A stretch of 64,000 nt of DNA from Sphaerulina vaccinii (taxonomy: Eukaryota > Ascomycota > Dothideomycetes > Mycosphaerellales > Mycosphaerellaceae): NCBI GenBank assembly GCA_022570795.1, contig JAKUDP010000014.1, positions 1,054,001-1,118,000 of the forward strand. Reading direction: 5' to 3'. Positions 9,295 through 21,492 of the stretch are shown piece after piece (the stretch's first letter is position 1; every line of letters starts with the position of its first letter). Under the pieces are notes generated by a model. That model had not been told where the DNA came from. It did no database searches and saw only the letters and a program-made list of their open reading frames with translations. Made by a program: the position numbers and the translations under genes.

Positions 9295-11640
9295 ATGGCT
9301 GTTAGTAGCTCGCGCACAGCTCCTGATCTCGCCCCCGAACATTCAACTGACACGATGCCACTACAGCAGCAAATACCCTCGCAGCCGCGCGCGTACTCAC
9401 AAGCATACGTCCCCAACGGTGCTCCTCAACCCAGCGGTCCTGTCCCTGGAGCTCGACCACTCGATCCCAATCAAGGCCGTGTGCAGCAGATTGGCCATGC
9501 GCGTGTCTTGTGCATAGCAGACGTTAGAGGTGCGCATCCCATACAGCTCCCTGATGAGCAATCGGTGATACACAGCAGTGCCAGGACGCTGACAACCAGA
9601 CAGGCAACCTGCGACAGCTCAACGAGCTCGCGCGTAGTGCCAATGCGGACTACATCATCCACACAGGCGACTTTGGCTTCTACGATGACACCTCGTTGGA
9701 GCGCATTGCTGAAAAGTACGTCCTTGGCGACTGTATACGAATTTGATTCTGCCTACCAACACGAACGCTGCCAAAGGGATTGCCACTGACTACCCTGCTT
9801 GTACAGGACACTGAAGCACGTTGCACAATACTCACCTCTCCTCGACGAGAATCTCAAAGCAGATTTTGCACGAGCCGGTCCGCAACAGTCGATCAAGGAG
9901 CGCTTCCAACGAGAGCGACTTCCCCTTTCCGAACTCCCTCAGTTTCTCAACAAAACCTACCGACTCGAAGTACCTGTGTTCACAGTATGGGGTGCCTGCG
10001 AGGATGTGTCAGTGTTGGAGAAGCTCCGATCGCAAGAGTACAAGATCGAGAACCTGCACGTTATCGACGAGTCGCACTCTCGACTTCTCGATGTGGGTGG
10101 AGTAAAGCTGCGTCTGCTGGGTCTAGGAGGCGCCGTGGTCATGCACAAGCTTTTCGACAATGGCGAAGGTCGGACAACAATCGCAGGAGGACAAGGCACC
10201 ATGTGGACCACACTTCTACAGATGGGAGAGCTGATTGACACGGCCAATCGCGTGTACGATCCTACCGAGACGCGCTTGCTCGTCACACATGCTTCCCCAG
10301 CGCGAGAAGGTCTGCTTAATCAGCTGTCCGTTACGCTGAAGGCCGACTTTTCCATCTCAGCAGGCCTGCATTTCCGCTATGGTAGCTCGTACAACGAGTT
10401 CTCGGTCAACCCATCACTCGACCACTACCGCGGCAAGCTGTCAGCTTCTCGCGCATCGTTCAACGATGTTTGGGAGACAGTCAAGCACGAGGTTGAGCCT
10501 GCCGTGTCGGAGAATGATGCTCAGCATAAGTTACTGCAGCTTGCTCTGGAGCTGGTGGGCAAGATGCCAGCGGTGGCCAACGGCGGCAATCCATTCGGTG
10601 GAGGCCCCACGAATGGTGCTGTAGATGAGTCTGCATTCAAGAACATGTGGAATTTCAACCTCGCGGATGCCGCCTTTGGGTGGCTCGTGCTCGACATCGA
10701 CCAAGGTCGCATCGGCACAGAGATGCGCGCTCAAGGTTTCAACTTTTCGCACCGCTCCGGCAAGGGTCAGCAGCGCCCTCAAGGCATTCCTGCGGCTCCG
10801 GTGAACGCCACTATGGGGCCTACAGGTGGAAATCTGCCTCCGTCAGGACAACAGCTGCCAAACGCTCATCAGCAACAGCAAGCCAGACCGCAGCACCAAG
10901 GACACCACCAACCACAGGCACAGACTAACCTTCCTCCGCAACAACGCAACCACCAGGCTCCGGCACCACAGGCACCACAGGCACCACAGAATGCTCAAGC
11001 GCCCAAGCCAGCTACTCCACAGGCTCTCCCGACTACGAATGGTAATGCTGGACCAGCTACCAACGCCCCAACTAGCGACGCGCCGTTAGCCAACGGTAAC
11101 ACCACTGCCGAGGCCAAGCCAGACACTCCACAGCAGATCAAGCAAGTCCAATCGCCACAACAGCAACAAGAACCGTCGAAGGGCATTTTCATTCAGAATG
11201 CCGTAAACTTCAACACTGGCGACGAGGTCAAGGCACAACTATTCACGCCTGAAGACGCCGAAAAGATCACCAGTGTTGACAAGTCTGGACCTCGCGGATG
11301 GGTCGCCAACTTTGCATCGAATGAGATAATGCAGGAAGTGCTCAAGCATGGTCCTAGCAAGGATGAGAAGAACAAGGGCATTCGCTTTGCGGCCTACCGA
11401 GCTCCTCGTGGTGGGTTTGGAGGAGCTGGTGGATGGGGTAGCGCTCGAGGCGGCCTGAACCAGCGTGGAGGCGGTGAAGGGCGAGGAGGCTATCAGTCTG
11501 CTGGAGGCGCCACCACTGGTAGTGACAGTGAGTCAGGACGTGCTCGAGGAGGCAGAGGTGGTCGCGGAGGTGGCTTTAGCCGTGGCCGAGGACGTGGTCG
11601 AGGCAAGGCAGAAGGTGGCCCAGCTGCCGCAGACTCGTGA
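9295..11640 (+). CDS. DUF2433 metallophosphoesterase-like protein with RGG tail
   Basis: The product is 726 aa in exons 9295-9529, 9604-9715 and 9807-11640. Residues about 70-330 match the conserved fungal DUF2433 family and have the layout of a calcineurin-like phosphoesterase: VLCIADVRGNLRQLNELA, YIIHTGDFGFYDD, VPVFTVWGACEDV and LLVTHASPAREGLL. The motifs are altered, with DVRG where DxHG is usual and GACED where GNHD/E is usual, so catalysis is doubtful. Conserved FKNMWNFNLADAAFG follows. The C-terminal third is Gln/Pro/Ala-rich (about residues 480-570) and then Gly/Arg-rich with many RGG units (about 640-720), which suggests RNA binding. Biochemical role unknown. It is divergent from the RBR gene. 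Confidence 0.82.
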
Positions 11641-12305
11641 GCGGGACCCCGACGCAGCTTCTACACACCTTCAGCATCGCAAACTTGAATGGAGCTCTAA
11701 AATGAGCTCAGTCGTTGTACGAGATGGATGGGACTTGACTTTGGGCACTCCGGTGCATGCAAGCGATTGCTGTTTGATATACCAGCCTACTGCATTCTAG
11801 CGGGCAAGCGATGGATGCTCTTTGTAATTGTAAGTAGTAAGAAAATCGTAGAACCAGAGTGATGAAGGCTATGAGGAGACGACCATCAACATAGTTCAGC
11901 CGTGGTCCTATAATCACTCTCCAAGATCCTTCATCTTCACCTCTGTCGTAGAGCGAAATGCCAGGCCCCTGCAGCCGCTAAGCCAAACAGAGATGTCTGT
12001 GGTCAGCGATCTGAGACAAGCAACCACGTCATCCAGCATCGCTCACATGCAACATGTACAACGTACCTTGCCGTACACGAGGAAGAGCTACGCGCAACAT
12101 CGTACGCGCCTTACATTGCGCTAGGCTACAGTGCTTCGACATCACCCAACAACGATACCTCGAGAGATACCGCAACGACGCTGTACATCACGATTGAACC
12201 TCTGCCTGTCGACTGTTTCTGTTCACCAACAATCACACCCGCCACGCGCCGCATGTGCAGGCAAACACTTTAGGACCGACACGACACGGCGGAGGCGTGA
12301 GGAGA
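11641..12305. other. Intergenic region upstream of the NPC1 gene
   Basis: No supportable gene is seen. The left part should hold the 3' untranslated region of the DUF2433 gene. The last 200 bases, with repeated ACAACGA/CACCCG motifs, are a likely promoter and leader for the NPC1 gene. An in-frame GTG codon at 12255 was not used as start. Confidence 0.35.
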
Positions 12306-15300
12306 ATGGTGAAAGGCACAGCGATGGCCTGGCTAGCCTATATCTCGCCTGCTTTGCTGGCATACTCTGGATTGGCAGCAGCAGCCAGCGAGCCGGCGTG
12401 GACATCGAAACATGAAGCTGGCCGATGTGCCATTCGTGGGCAGTGTGGCAAACAGAGTCTGTTTGGGAAAGAGCTGCCATGTCCAGACAATGGGCTGGCA
12501 GAAGACCCTACGGACGAGGTCCGCGAGAAACTGGTCTCGATATGTGGTGACGATTGGCTAGAAGGCAAGGTCTGCTGTCAGGATGATCAGTTGGATGTAC
12601 TCAAGAGCAACCTCGATACAGCCAACAGTATCCTTTCATCATGTGGCGCTTGCAAGAAGAACTTCTTCGACCTATTCTGCACGTTTACGTGCTCCCCGGA
12701 CCAGTCGCTCTTTGTCAACGTTACCAGTGTCGCTCCTAAGGGCGACAAGTTCCTGGTGACAGAGCTGGACCAGCTGATTGCTGAGGATTATGGCACTGGC
12801 TTTTACAACAGCTGCAGCGATGTCAAGTTTGGAGCCACAGGTGGAAGAGCTATGGACTTTATTGGAGGAGGTGCAAAGAACTACACTCAGATGCTCAAGT
12901 TCTTGGGCGACAAGAAGCCTTTCGTTGGAAGTCCCTTCCAGATCAACTTTCCACCAAACACTGGAGACTTTCCGGGCATGGAGCCCATACTCCACGATGC
13001 CACGCCTTGCAATACCACGGATGAGAGATACCGGTGTGCCTGCGTCGATTGTGCGGGCGCTTGTCCGGCTCTACCACAGGTAGCAGAAATGGAACTGTGC
13101 CACGTGGGTCTGCTTCCTTGCCTGAGCTTCGCAGTCGTCCTCATCTATTCTGTCTTCGTCGCACTACTGGTTCTCGCTGTTTCTGGGCACGCTGCTGCTG
13201 CTAAACGAAGGAGGAGCAAGAATGAGCGTCTGCAACTTCTGCAGGACGCATCCCCAAGCGACGATGAGGATGAAGGCGACATGGTGCATGGCGTCGGCAT
13301 GCTTGACCGACCAACAAAGCAGTACATCGTGAATACGTACTGCGATCGCATCTTTAGCAATCTTGGTCGCACATGCGCCAAGTTTCCAGCCATCACCATA
13401 AGCACATGTGTCATAATCGTGGCACTACTATGCATTGGCTGGGTACGCTTCGACATCGAGACAGATCCAGTCAACTTGTGGGTGGCACCAAACTCTGCTG
13501 CTGCCGCTGAGAAGCGTTTCTTCGATGAGAACTTTGGTCCCTTCTTCCGCGCCGAGCAAGCTTTCCTCGTGAATGATACCAGCGACGCAGGCTCAGGACC
13601 AGTCTTGAGCTATGAAACTCTGAAGTGGTGGCAGGATATCGAGAAGAGAATTTATACCCACAAGAGCCTTGATAGCAAATACACATTAGAGGATGTGTGC
13701 TACAAGCCAACAGGAGACGCTTGTGTGATACAGTCCGTGACCGGATGGTTCGCTTCTGTCGGCGGAGTCGATGAGTACTGGAAGGAGCAGATCACAAAGT
13801 GTGCAGCCTCCCCAGGTGATACCGACTGTCTCCCAGCATTCCAATTGCCACTGCCCGCAGAACGTCTGCTAGGCGGTTACAATCGCACATCTGAGAAAGC
13901 TACCGATGCATCTGCACTGGTGACGACTTGGGTAGTCAAGAACTACAACCCTGGAGATCCTGGCTTGGCGAAAGCAGAGGAGTGGGAGAAGAGCACTAAT
14001 CTATTGTTCGCAACGCTTCAAGACGAAGCGACCGAGCGTGGGCTACGACTGAGCTTCAATACCGAGATCTCGCTGGAGCAAGAACTGAACAAGAACACGA
14101 ATACCGACGCCAAGATTGTGATCATCAGCTATATCGTCATGTTCATCTACGCATCGCTAGCTTTGGGCGGCACTACGGTCACGCTCGGTACCATCTTGCG
14201 TAACCCAGTTGGTGCTCTTGTCCAAAGCAAATTCATGCTTGGCATTGTAGGCATTGCCATCGTGTTGATGTCCGTTGCGGCATCAGTGGGTCTATTTGCT
14301 GCAGCTGGGGTCAAGGCCACGCTCATCATTGCTGAAGTGATACCCTTCTTGGTTCTGGCTGTTGGCGTGGACAACATCTTCTTGATCGTTCACGAATTTG
14401 AGCGTGTCAACATCAGCCATGCAGATGAGCCGGTGTCAGAAAGGGTGGCACGAGCACTAGGTCGCATGGGTCCTTCCATACTGCTGTCAGCTTTGACTGA
14501 GACTGTTGCATTTGCATTGGGCGCAGCTGTTGGTATGCCGGCTGTCAGGAACTTCGCAGCATACGCTGCTGGAGCTGTGTTCATCAACGCCCTCCTCCAG
14601 GTCACGATGTTCATTTCGGTATTGTCACTCAATCAGCAGCGCGTCGAGGACGGTCGTCTGGACTGCGTACCATGTATCAAGATCCAGGAGTCGCACCTGC
14701 ATCATATGCCTGGCGGCTACGGCGGCGCTCCATTCAGTGGCGCTGATGAGGAAGGCTGGCTTTCAACTTTCATCCGCAAGCACTACGCGCCCGCGCTACT
14801 TGGCAACAAGACAAGAGTGGCAATCATAACCATCTTCTTGGGCTTCTTCGCGGCAGGTGTTGCATTGTTGCCTGAGGTCCCGCTCGGCCTTGATCAGCGT
14901 ATCGCCATACCGTCGGACAGCTACCTTATCGACTACTTCAACGACCTGGATGCCTACTTTGAGCAAGGTGCTCCAGTATACTTTGTGGTCAAGAACTTGA
15001 ACGTCACAGCAAGATCGCATCAGCAAGAACTGTGTGCGAGATACACTACTTGCAACGAGTACTCCCTGGCCAATGTCCTAGAACAAGAGCGTAAGAGACC
15101 GGAAGTAAGCTACATCGCAGACGCGACTGCCAGCTGGATTGACGACTTCATCCAATGGCTGAATCCTGATGCGGGTCAGTGCTGCATCGATGGGTCTAAG
15201 GCTTGTTTTGTGGATCGAGATCCACCTTGGAACAATGCTCTTCGCGGTATGCCGGAAGGTAGCGAATTCGTGCAATATGCTCAAAGATGGCTCAACAGCC

Positions 15301-16230
15301 CGACCGGGCAGGAGTGTCCATACGCTGGACAGGCACCATATAGCGATGCCGTTGTTATCGACAACGAGACTTTGACTGTGCCGGCGAGCCACTTCCGTAC
15401 AGCTCATACACCATTACATGGCCAGGACGATTTCATCAACGCCTATGCCGCAGCTCGCCGAATCGCAAAGGATATCAGCGAGCGCAACAACATCGAGGTC
15501 TTTGCTTACAGCAAGTTCTACATCTTCTTCGACCAGTACGCCACCATTGTGCAACTATCAACTGCGCTTGTCGGCACTGCTCTAGCATTCATTCTCGTCA
15601 TTACGACAGTCCTGTTAGGCTCGGTCCTCACAGCAATCGTCGTCACCATCACTGTCATCATGATCGTCGTAGACATTGTGGGCACGATGGCACTAGCAGG
15701 CGTGTCTCTCAATGCTGTCAGTCTGGTCAACATTATTATCTGTGTTGGCATTGGTGTTGAGTTCTGCGCACATATTGCTCGCGCTTTCACAATCCCGTCA
15801 GCATCAATCTTGGAGCGAGCACAGAGCAGATTCCGCGGCAAAGACGCACGAGCATGGGCAGCGCTGGTCAACGTTGGCGGCAGCGTCTTCAGCGGTATCA
15901 CAATTACCAAGCTGCTTGGCGTATTTGTGCTAGCGTTCACACGCAGTAAGATCTTCGAGATATACTACTTCAGGGTCTGGTTGTCGTTGGTGGTCTGGGC
16001 TGCGTTACACGCGCTCGTGTTCCTTCCGGTGGCACTGAGCCTTTTCGGCGGTAAAGGTAAGATCATCTGCACGCGTGACTCATGCTGTACAACGGCCATA
16101 CATATATACTGACACACTGCATCTAGGTTACGTTGATCCGGACGATTCTGGAGGACTCGAACAGGATCTCGCTAGTCGAAGGTATAGAGCTCTGCTGCCC
16201 GATGAGGAGTATGACAGTGACGACTTCTGA
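12306..16230 (+). CDS. NCR1: NPC1-family sterol transporter
   Basis: The protein is 1,284 aa from exons 12306-16056 and 16127-16230. It starts with a signal peptide (MVKGTAMAWLAYISPALLAY). A Cys-rich N-terminal luminal domain follows (GRCAIRGQCGKQSLFGKELP, CGACKKNFFDLFCTFTCSP), which in NPC1 binds sterol. A first membrane helix comes near residue 280. A luminal loop, then the sterol-sensing domain (about residues 605-780), contain AEVIPFLVLAVGVDNIFLIV. A second large luminal loop and five more C-terminal helices complete the RND-type fold. The protein moves sterols out of the vacuole/lysosome membrane system. The small 3' exon adds an acidic cytosolic tail ending in DSDDF, consistent with a sorting tail. 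Length and order match the family. Confidence 0.93.
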
Positions 16231-17037
16231 TTGGATCACACCAAATTTGGATAGATGCTGCAGTACAGTAATCTTAATTGCGATTCTGCACATCGATGAT
16301 CAGCATCAGCAGAAAGAGGCTTCAGTGAGGAAAGTCGCCACCGGAATGTATCCGCATCCCAGCCTATCAATCTTACCTACAATCTCGTCGTGTCTTGCGC
16401 CGTGTGATACAACCTTGGTCCATTGCATATTTGTTACGAGGTGCAAGTGCAGGGTGGACGAGGCAGTATGATGGTGTGTGCAAGCCAGCCAACAACCTTG
16501 CAGCGAAGATTAACTTGATATTTGAACTTTTTCCAGCTCTCTCATACTGGTCATCAGCGGCGTTTTGAAACATGCCCGATGTTCCGCTCACTGATGAAGA
16601 GCGCTGTAAACCATGCATGCATGCACGAAGGCTCGATGTGTTCGTTGCTATTGCTGTTGTGCTTCCGTTGAGAATGAGCGGACTGATAGCTTGCACGACC
16701 CAAATCCAGAATCTGGTCATAGCTCTGTTTGCCAGCAGAGATCAGTATGTGCAACTTTTGACAACGGTGATACACGATTGTGGGTTCTGAAATTTGCATT
16801 CTCTAAGATAAAGAGAGTATTGGCATACAACTATATGCCTAAACGCCTCCACGACGCCTTTGTAGCCGTGTGAACTCCTGTCGTGATTCAATGCGAACAA
16901 AGCTATCCAAAGCCTCTGGCACTGTTAGAGCCAATAAGTGATTATACACAACTTTCTTTCCCTGCACAGCTCATTTTCAATACATGTCGCGCAAATTTCG
17001 TGAACATTTGACGTTAAAGATGGAGATAGCTTGTCGT
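16231..17037. other. Convergent intergenic region between NPC1 and ABCG genes
   Basis: This 807-bp stretch should contain the two 3' untranslated regions. Only short chance frames are present. I see no RNA gene or repeat in it. Confidence 0.4.
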
Positions 17038-19032
17038 CTAGCTTCTTCGCAGGTAGAGCGTCAACCAGCCCAATAATCGGTAGCCGCAGATGATGCCAAT
17101 CATGATGCCGACCCATTTTCCGGTCTCACCAGTCTTGTATCCGTAGTTCTTTAGGACTCCAGTACCGGCAATCATGCACTGGCTTGCGAGCTCGGTCTCG
17201 TACATGCATGAACATTCACCTTGTGAGTTTGTTCCACATGTGAAGTTTCGTTGTCCGAACTCGTTAACCATCATACCTTGGAACACGTAAGATTGGTAGT
17301 CGATGTAGTGGAAAACGTAACGCCAGAATGGGTTGAGTGTCTGTGGTGGCACGAGGAATCCACCTGTGCACATCCACAATCCGTTAGCGAAAGCGGTACC
17401 AGCGAGCGCAACAACGAAGATTGGAATTAAAGAGCTGATCAGGACCACCAGAGACTCAGCGGCGATGAGATCCAGGAAAAGCCACATGACCCAGGTGAAG
17501 AAGGCTTCAGCAGTGGGTCGGAAGTTCGACAACCAGTAAGCCACAATGGAGAAAAGCATCGAGATCAGGAACAGATAAGGAATGCCAGTGATGAAGTTGG
17601 CAAGCAAGAACGAGCTGGGACCGTAGAGACCGTTGGCGCGTTCCTTGATGAACAGAGCGCGATCTTCGAGGAAAGCCGGAATGTATGCAACAGCCATGAA
17701 AGACATGAATGCACCTCCGAAGAAAATGGCGTTGATGAAAGACTGGATGTTTCCTTGGTCCGGGTTCAGACGAAGCCAGACTGTACCCATCATGACTGCA
17801 AGACCCATGTACATGGCAATTCGAATGCCATATGCGATAATGTCACGGTATGACTTGATGAACGATCGGTGGATGAGAGCCATTGGGATCGCGAATCGGC
17901 CAGCAGACTCTTCCTTCGCCTCAGAAGTCATATCGGTGTCCATAGAGTTGCGAGCCATCTCGTCAGTCAATTCGGTGACTGTGGCGGTGGCAAGACGAGA
18001 CTTGTGCCACGATGAGTGTACCATGTTCAGCTGCTGGTCGACTTCACTTCGGTCTCGGGCAAAATCGGTGTTGACGAAATCGATGATGAACTCGGCTGGG
18101 TTCATGTAGAGCGGGATGGGGAATCCACAAGCATCGAAATATGGCTGCACTTCCGAGACAGGACCGCTGTATGCAGTGCCACCTTGAGAGAGCAAAAGGA
18201 GCTTGTCAAACATGGCGAAAGTCGAGGTAGAAGGTTGATGTATGGAGGCGATGACAATCAGCTATCACATATTCGTCAGCAATGGCACAGTATCCATTGG
18301 TATGCAGAAACGTACGTTGTGCTTCTTCGCAATATCCTTAACGAAAGAAATGACCTCAAACGAGGCTGCAGAGTCCAGACCAGATGTGGGCTCGTCCAAG
18401 AAGAGCAATTTCGGACTTGTGATCAGCTGGGCTGCAACCGAGACACGACGCTTCTGACCACCAGAGATACCTTTTCTGATGGGCGTTCCGATCAAGTTGT
18501 TGGCTTGGCCTGAAAGACCGAAAGCTGTGAGCAATGCTTCAATGCGCTGGATGCGCTCCAATTTGCTGACTGAACTGGGCAGCGACAAGCGAGCAGCAAA
18601 GTTGAGGGTCTCTCGCACGGTGAGAGATCCGACCAGAGCATCCTCCTGCTCGACGTACGCAGAGATGCGACGGAATGTTTTCGGGTTGGCTGCAGAGCCG
18701 TTGATGTAGATAGCGGCTTTGACATTGGCAGCAAGTGCGTGTGTTCGGTGAGCCAGCACGTTCAAAAGAGTGGATTTTCCAGAACCGCTGTAAACAATGT
18801 CAGTAGAGTTCACAATTAACTGAAGCCATGTGTTCGCCACTCACGATGGTCCCATCAAAGCGAGCAGCTCGCCAGCCTTGACAATGCCATGGATATCGGA
18901 CAGAATAGTCTTGGGTTGCTGAGATTGTCTATCCTTGACTGTGACACTGACACCTTTCCAGCCGAAGCTGCGAATGTTGGTATTGGTGAGCTGGGCGTAA
19001 TCGCCCCCGATCATCTTCTCTATATCAGACAT
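17038..19032 (-). CDS. ABCG (WHITE-type) half-size ABC transporter
   Basis: The product is 627 aa from minus-strand exons 19032-18845, 18787-18316 and 18261-17038. The nucleotide-binding domain comes first: Walker A GPSGSGKST (residues 61-69, split by intron 1), signature ISGGQKRRVS, Walker B LLFLDEPTSGLDS and the switch His in IASIHQPS. The C-terminal half has about six membrane helices (for example GIRIAMYMGLAVMMGTVWL and the segment near FLLANFITGIPYLFLISM). A Cys-containing external loop (CGTNSQGECSCMYE) is typical of ABCG proteins. One NBD plus one membrane domain is a half transporter, so it should act as a dimer in a membrane. Substrates could be sterols, lipids or drugs; the sequence does not decide. 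Confidence 0.9.
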
Positions 19033-21492
19033 CTTGGTATAGCTCCCGCGATCTCGTCGAGCCGCAGTTTCGATGTTGTAGGCCAGGTTGATGGTAAGTG
19101 GCGATGTATCAGAGGTAGTCGTGCGAGAGCGTGTTATCGGAGAGTCCAGCTATCCGGGCGCTGTAGTGAATGAGATCCTCGTGCTGATGTTTGACGAGTG
19201 AAACAGCCAGACCTTGATGGCAACCACAAGAGGCTAGTCGACCTGGTATGCAATGCACAGCACAGCAGCGGGCACAGCGTTGCGGAAGGAGGTCGTGGCA
19301 CGGAGGGGTATGGGCAGCAAAGGAGTGTGACTGCCGCGAGCCGGGGAGGTGGTTGGTGATGAAGAGGAAGATAGTGACCAGTGCCCAAATGAGCAGAACA
19401 AGAATAGCGAGGCTCGCCGAATATGATGGATCTGCGAATCTGCGAAGGATTGCCACGGATGTGGGCACCGGGGACTGTAACTGCGGATCGCAGTCGAGCG
19501 AGCGAGCGTTGGGATGTAGACAGTCAGGCCTGGACGGGGAGGTGAAAAGACAAAAAGCTCTCTCACCTGCGCGCGAACGGGTCGGTTAGGTCGGTGCTGT
19601 GCCTGGATGGCTGCGAGAAGAAGCTACACGGACGACCGCCATCCTAGCCTTCGCCAGCAGTGCGGGCTGCACGACAGACGCCGGCCGTTGCACCTTCGCA
19701 GCCAAGTGAGTCTCGCGTGCGGTCGAGGACAGGGGCAAGCCGTCGCGCGCATCTGATCGCAGAAGTTTAGCGTCGTCTTCAACCCTGCTGCATCGCTGCC
19801 GAGCAAGCTTGCCCCTGGACGCTACGGTTTCACATGTCTTGCAGCGAATCAAATCTGATGCGTTCCTGCCAAGTCTGGTGCACCTTCGCATTAGCGGACC
19901 ACCGAAAATGCTCTAGAGGAAACTCTTTTGCAACTGAATACGCACCGGCCGTGATTCATGAACCCTCACAAGTCGCGTCGTGGTCCTGCTGGCTGCATGC
20001 CGCAGACTCAGAGGTTATGCTGATGAACCGTTTCGTCTCGGTGTGAGATGCCTGCTATACGTCGCACAAGCGGACTGGGGCCCTGGTCTGTTCCCGACGC
20101 CATACGCAGCTCTCGCGCAATCTTCGCGCGGCTCTGTGCATCCTGGCCTCCCCGCCAGACGTCGCCTCTTGAGAGGGTCAAGGATGTGCTCTAGTTGACA
20201 CGCCGTCTGTGATCGTCTCCGTTTGGGCTCACAGCTGCAGGCCAGACTGGATCGCTCCGGCTTGTGGCCGCTGCGTGCCGATGACACGCACAAAAGCAGA
20301 CGGCAGCTTTTTCGCGGTGAGGAGATGAAGTCAACCCGCCAAGGGGCCGTTTCTGGGGGAGCTTGGTACCGAGTTGTGCAAGCGTTGTTCGCGGAGGAAA
20401 GCTATCGTTCCTCCCGGAGAGAAAAACCCACGAGAGGGCAATGTCTCGGGCGATCAGCAGGAACTATACCTCATTCAGCATATACTGCCCAAAAGTCACG
20501 TACGCACCTTTCTCCTGAGACACACATTGACGACTGCTCTAGTGCACTGGCGATCGACGGCACACGATTGCGATACTGGCGCCTCTCCATGAGTCCATGT
20601 CGAGCTATTTGGCAGCTTTTCGCCACAGGCAGTCGGCCGTCCAGATGGCAAACAAACTGGAAACCGTACGGTACCCAACACGCTCATCCATCACTGCTAT
20701 CAGCGTCATTCTCGCAGACCCTTTGGTTGGTGGCACAGCGGAAGACTGACCTCTACCATCCGCGTGGATCGCAGGGACTGCGAGAGGCATGACTTGTCGA
20801 CTGCCGGCAGCCGGGATACCGTGGCCACAACAAACCTGTAACTTGTGAGGGTTCCGATTGATCTCTTCACCCCGGGTCTTGCAGGCACATATTGTGGCGC
20901 GTGAATCGCTGCGTGCTACAGATTGGTCGTCGATTTCTATATCGGCGAACCTAAGGTTTCTTTCGGACTCTCAGCACTGCACTACTGCTGCGGAGAAAGG
21001 CACGGTCTCCTGGGTTTGCTCGGCATCAACAGAACGATCTCATTCAGGAGGCATAGTAAAATAGTTGCGAGTCTAACCGGACGCCGTTGTCCCTAATGGG
21101 CGGATGGTGCACGGCCGTTCTTCACTAGTGAAGGACATCCCAGAGCGCCGCTTGTCCAATGGTGCGTTTCGTTCTCTCATCTGTCACGTCTACGCCTTCG
21201 GCACCTGTACTGTTCCTGCTGCTGGGCTGTTGTCTTCCCTGCTTGCAAACGGCGCACCCCAGTTTGTCTGCATCACAGTAGACCATTCCACTCGCTCGTC
21301 CACCTTGACACCCAGCTGGGCTCCGTTTCCTTGTCGTTTACACTGGACTAGTACTACAACCACAACCCATTCACCTGGACACGAACGCCACATACAATTC
21401 TGGACTGGCGAGCCCTCTCTTGGATATGAAACTGTGCGAGTGTACCTCATCCTGATCTGTCTGGCGATCGTCTGCCTCGAAGGAAGTCAACC
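19033..21492. other. Long divergent intergenic region (2.46 kb)
   Basis: No gene can be supported. Several frames of 60-190 codons occur on both strands, but they are rich in Arg, Ser, Cys and Trp with no domain-like pattern and overlap one another. The stretch is relatively GC-rich. It must contain the promoters of the ABCG gene (-) and the sulfurase-like gene (+). Several ATGs precede the start at 21493, so long leaders with upstream ORFs, or a non-coding transcript, are possible. Confidence 0.4.

Noticed and set aside
12255..12305. Longer N terminus for the NPC1 protein
   Set aside because: The frame opens at GTG, not ATG, and the signal peptide starts properly at the ATG at 12306.
20223..20792. 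190-codon plus-strand frame in the long divergent gap
   Set aside because: Its composition (Arg, Ser, Trp, Cys rich), lack of any motif and overlap with other frames suggest chance.
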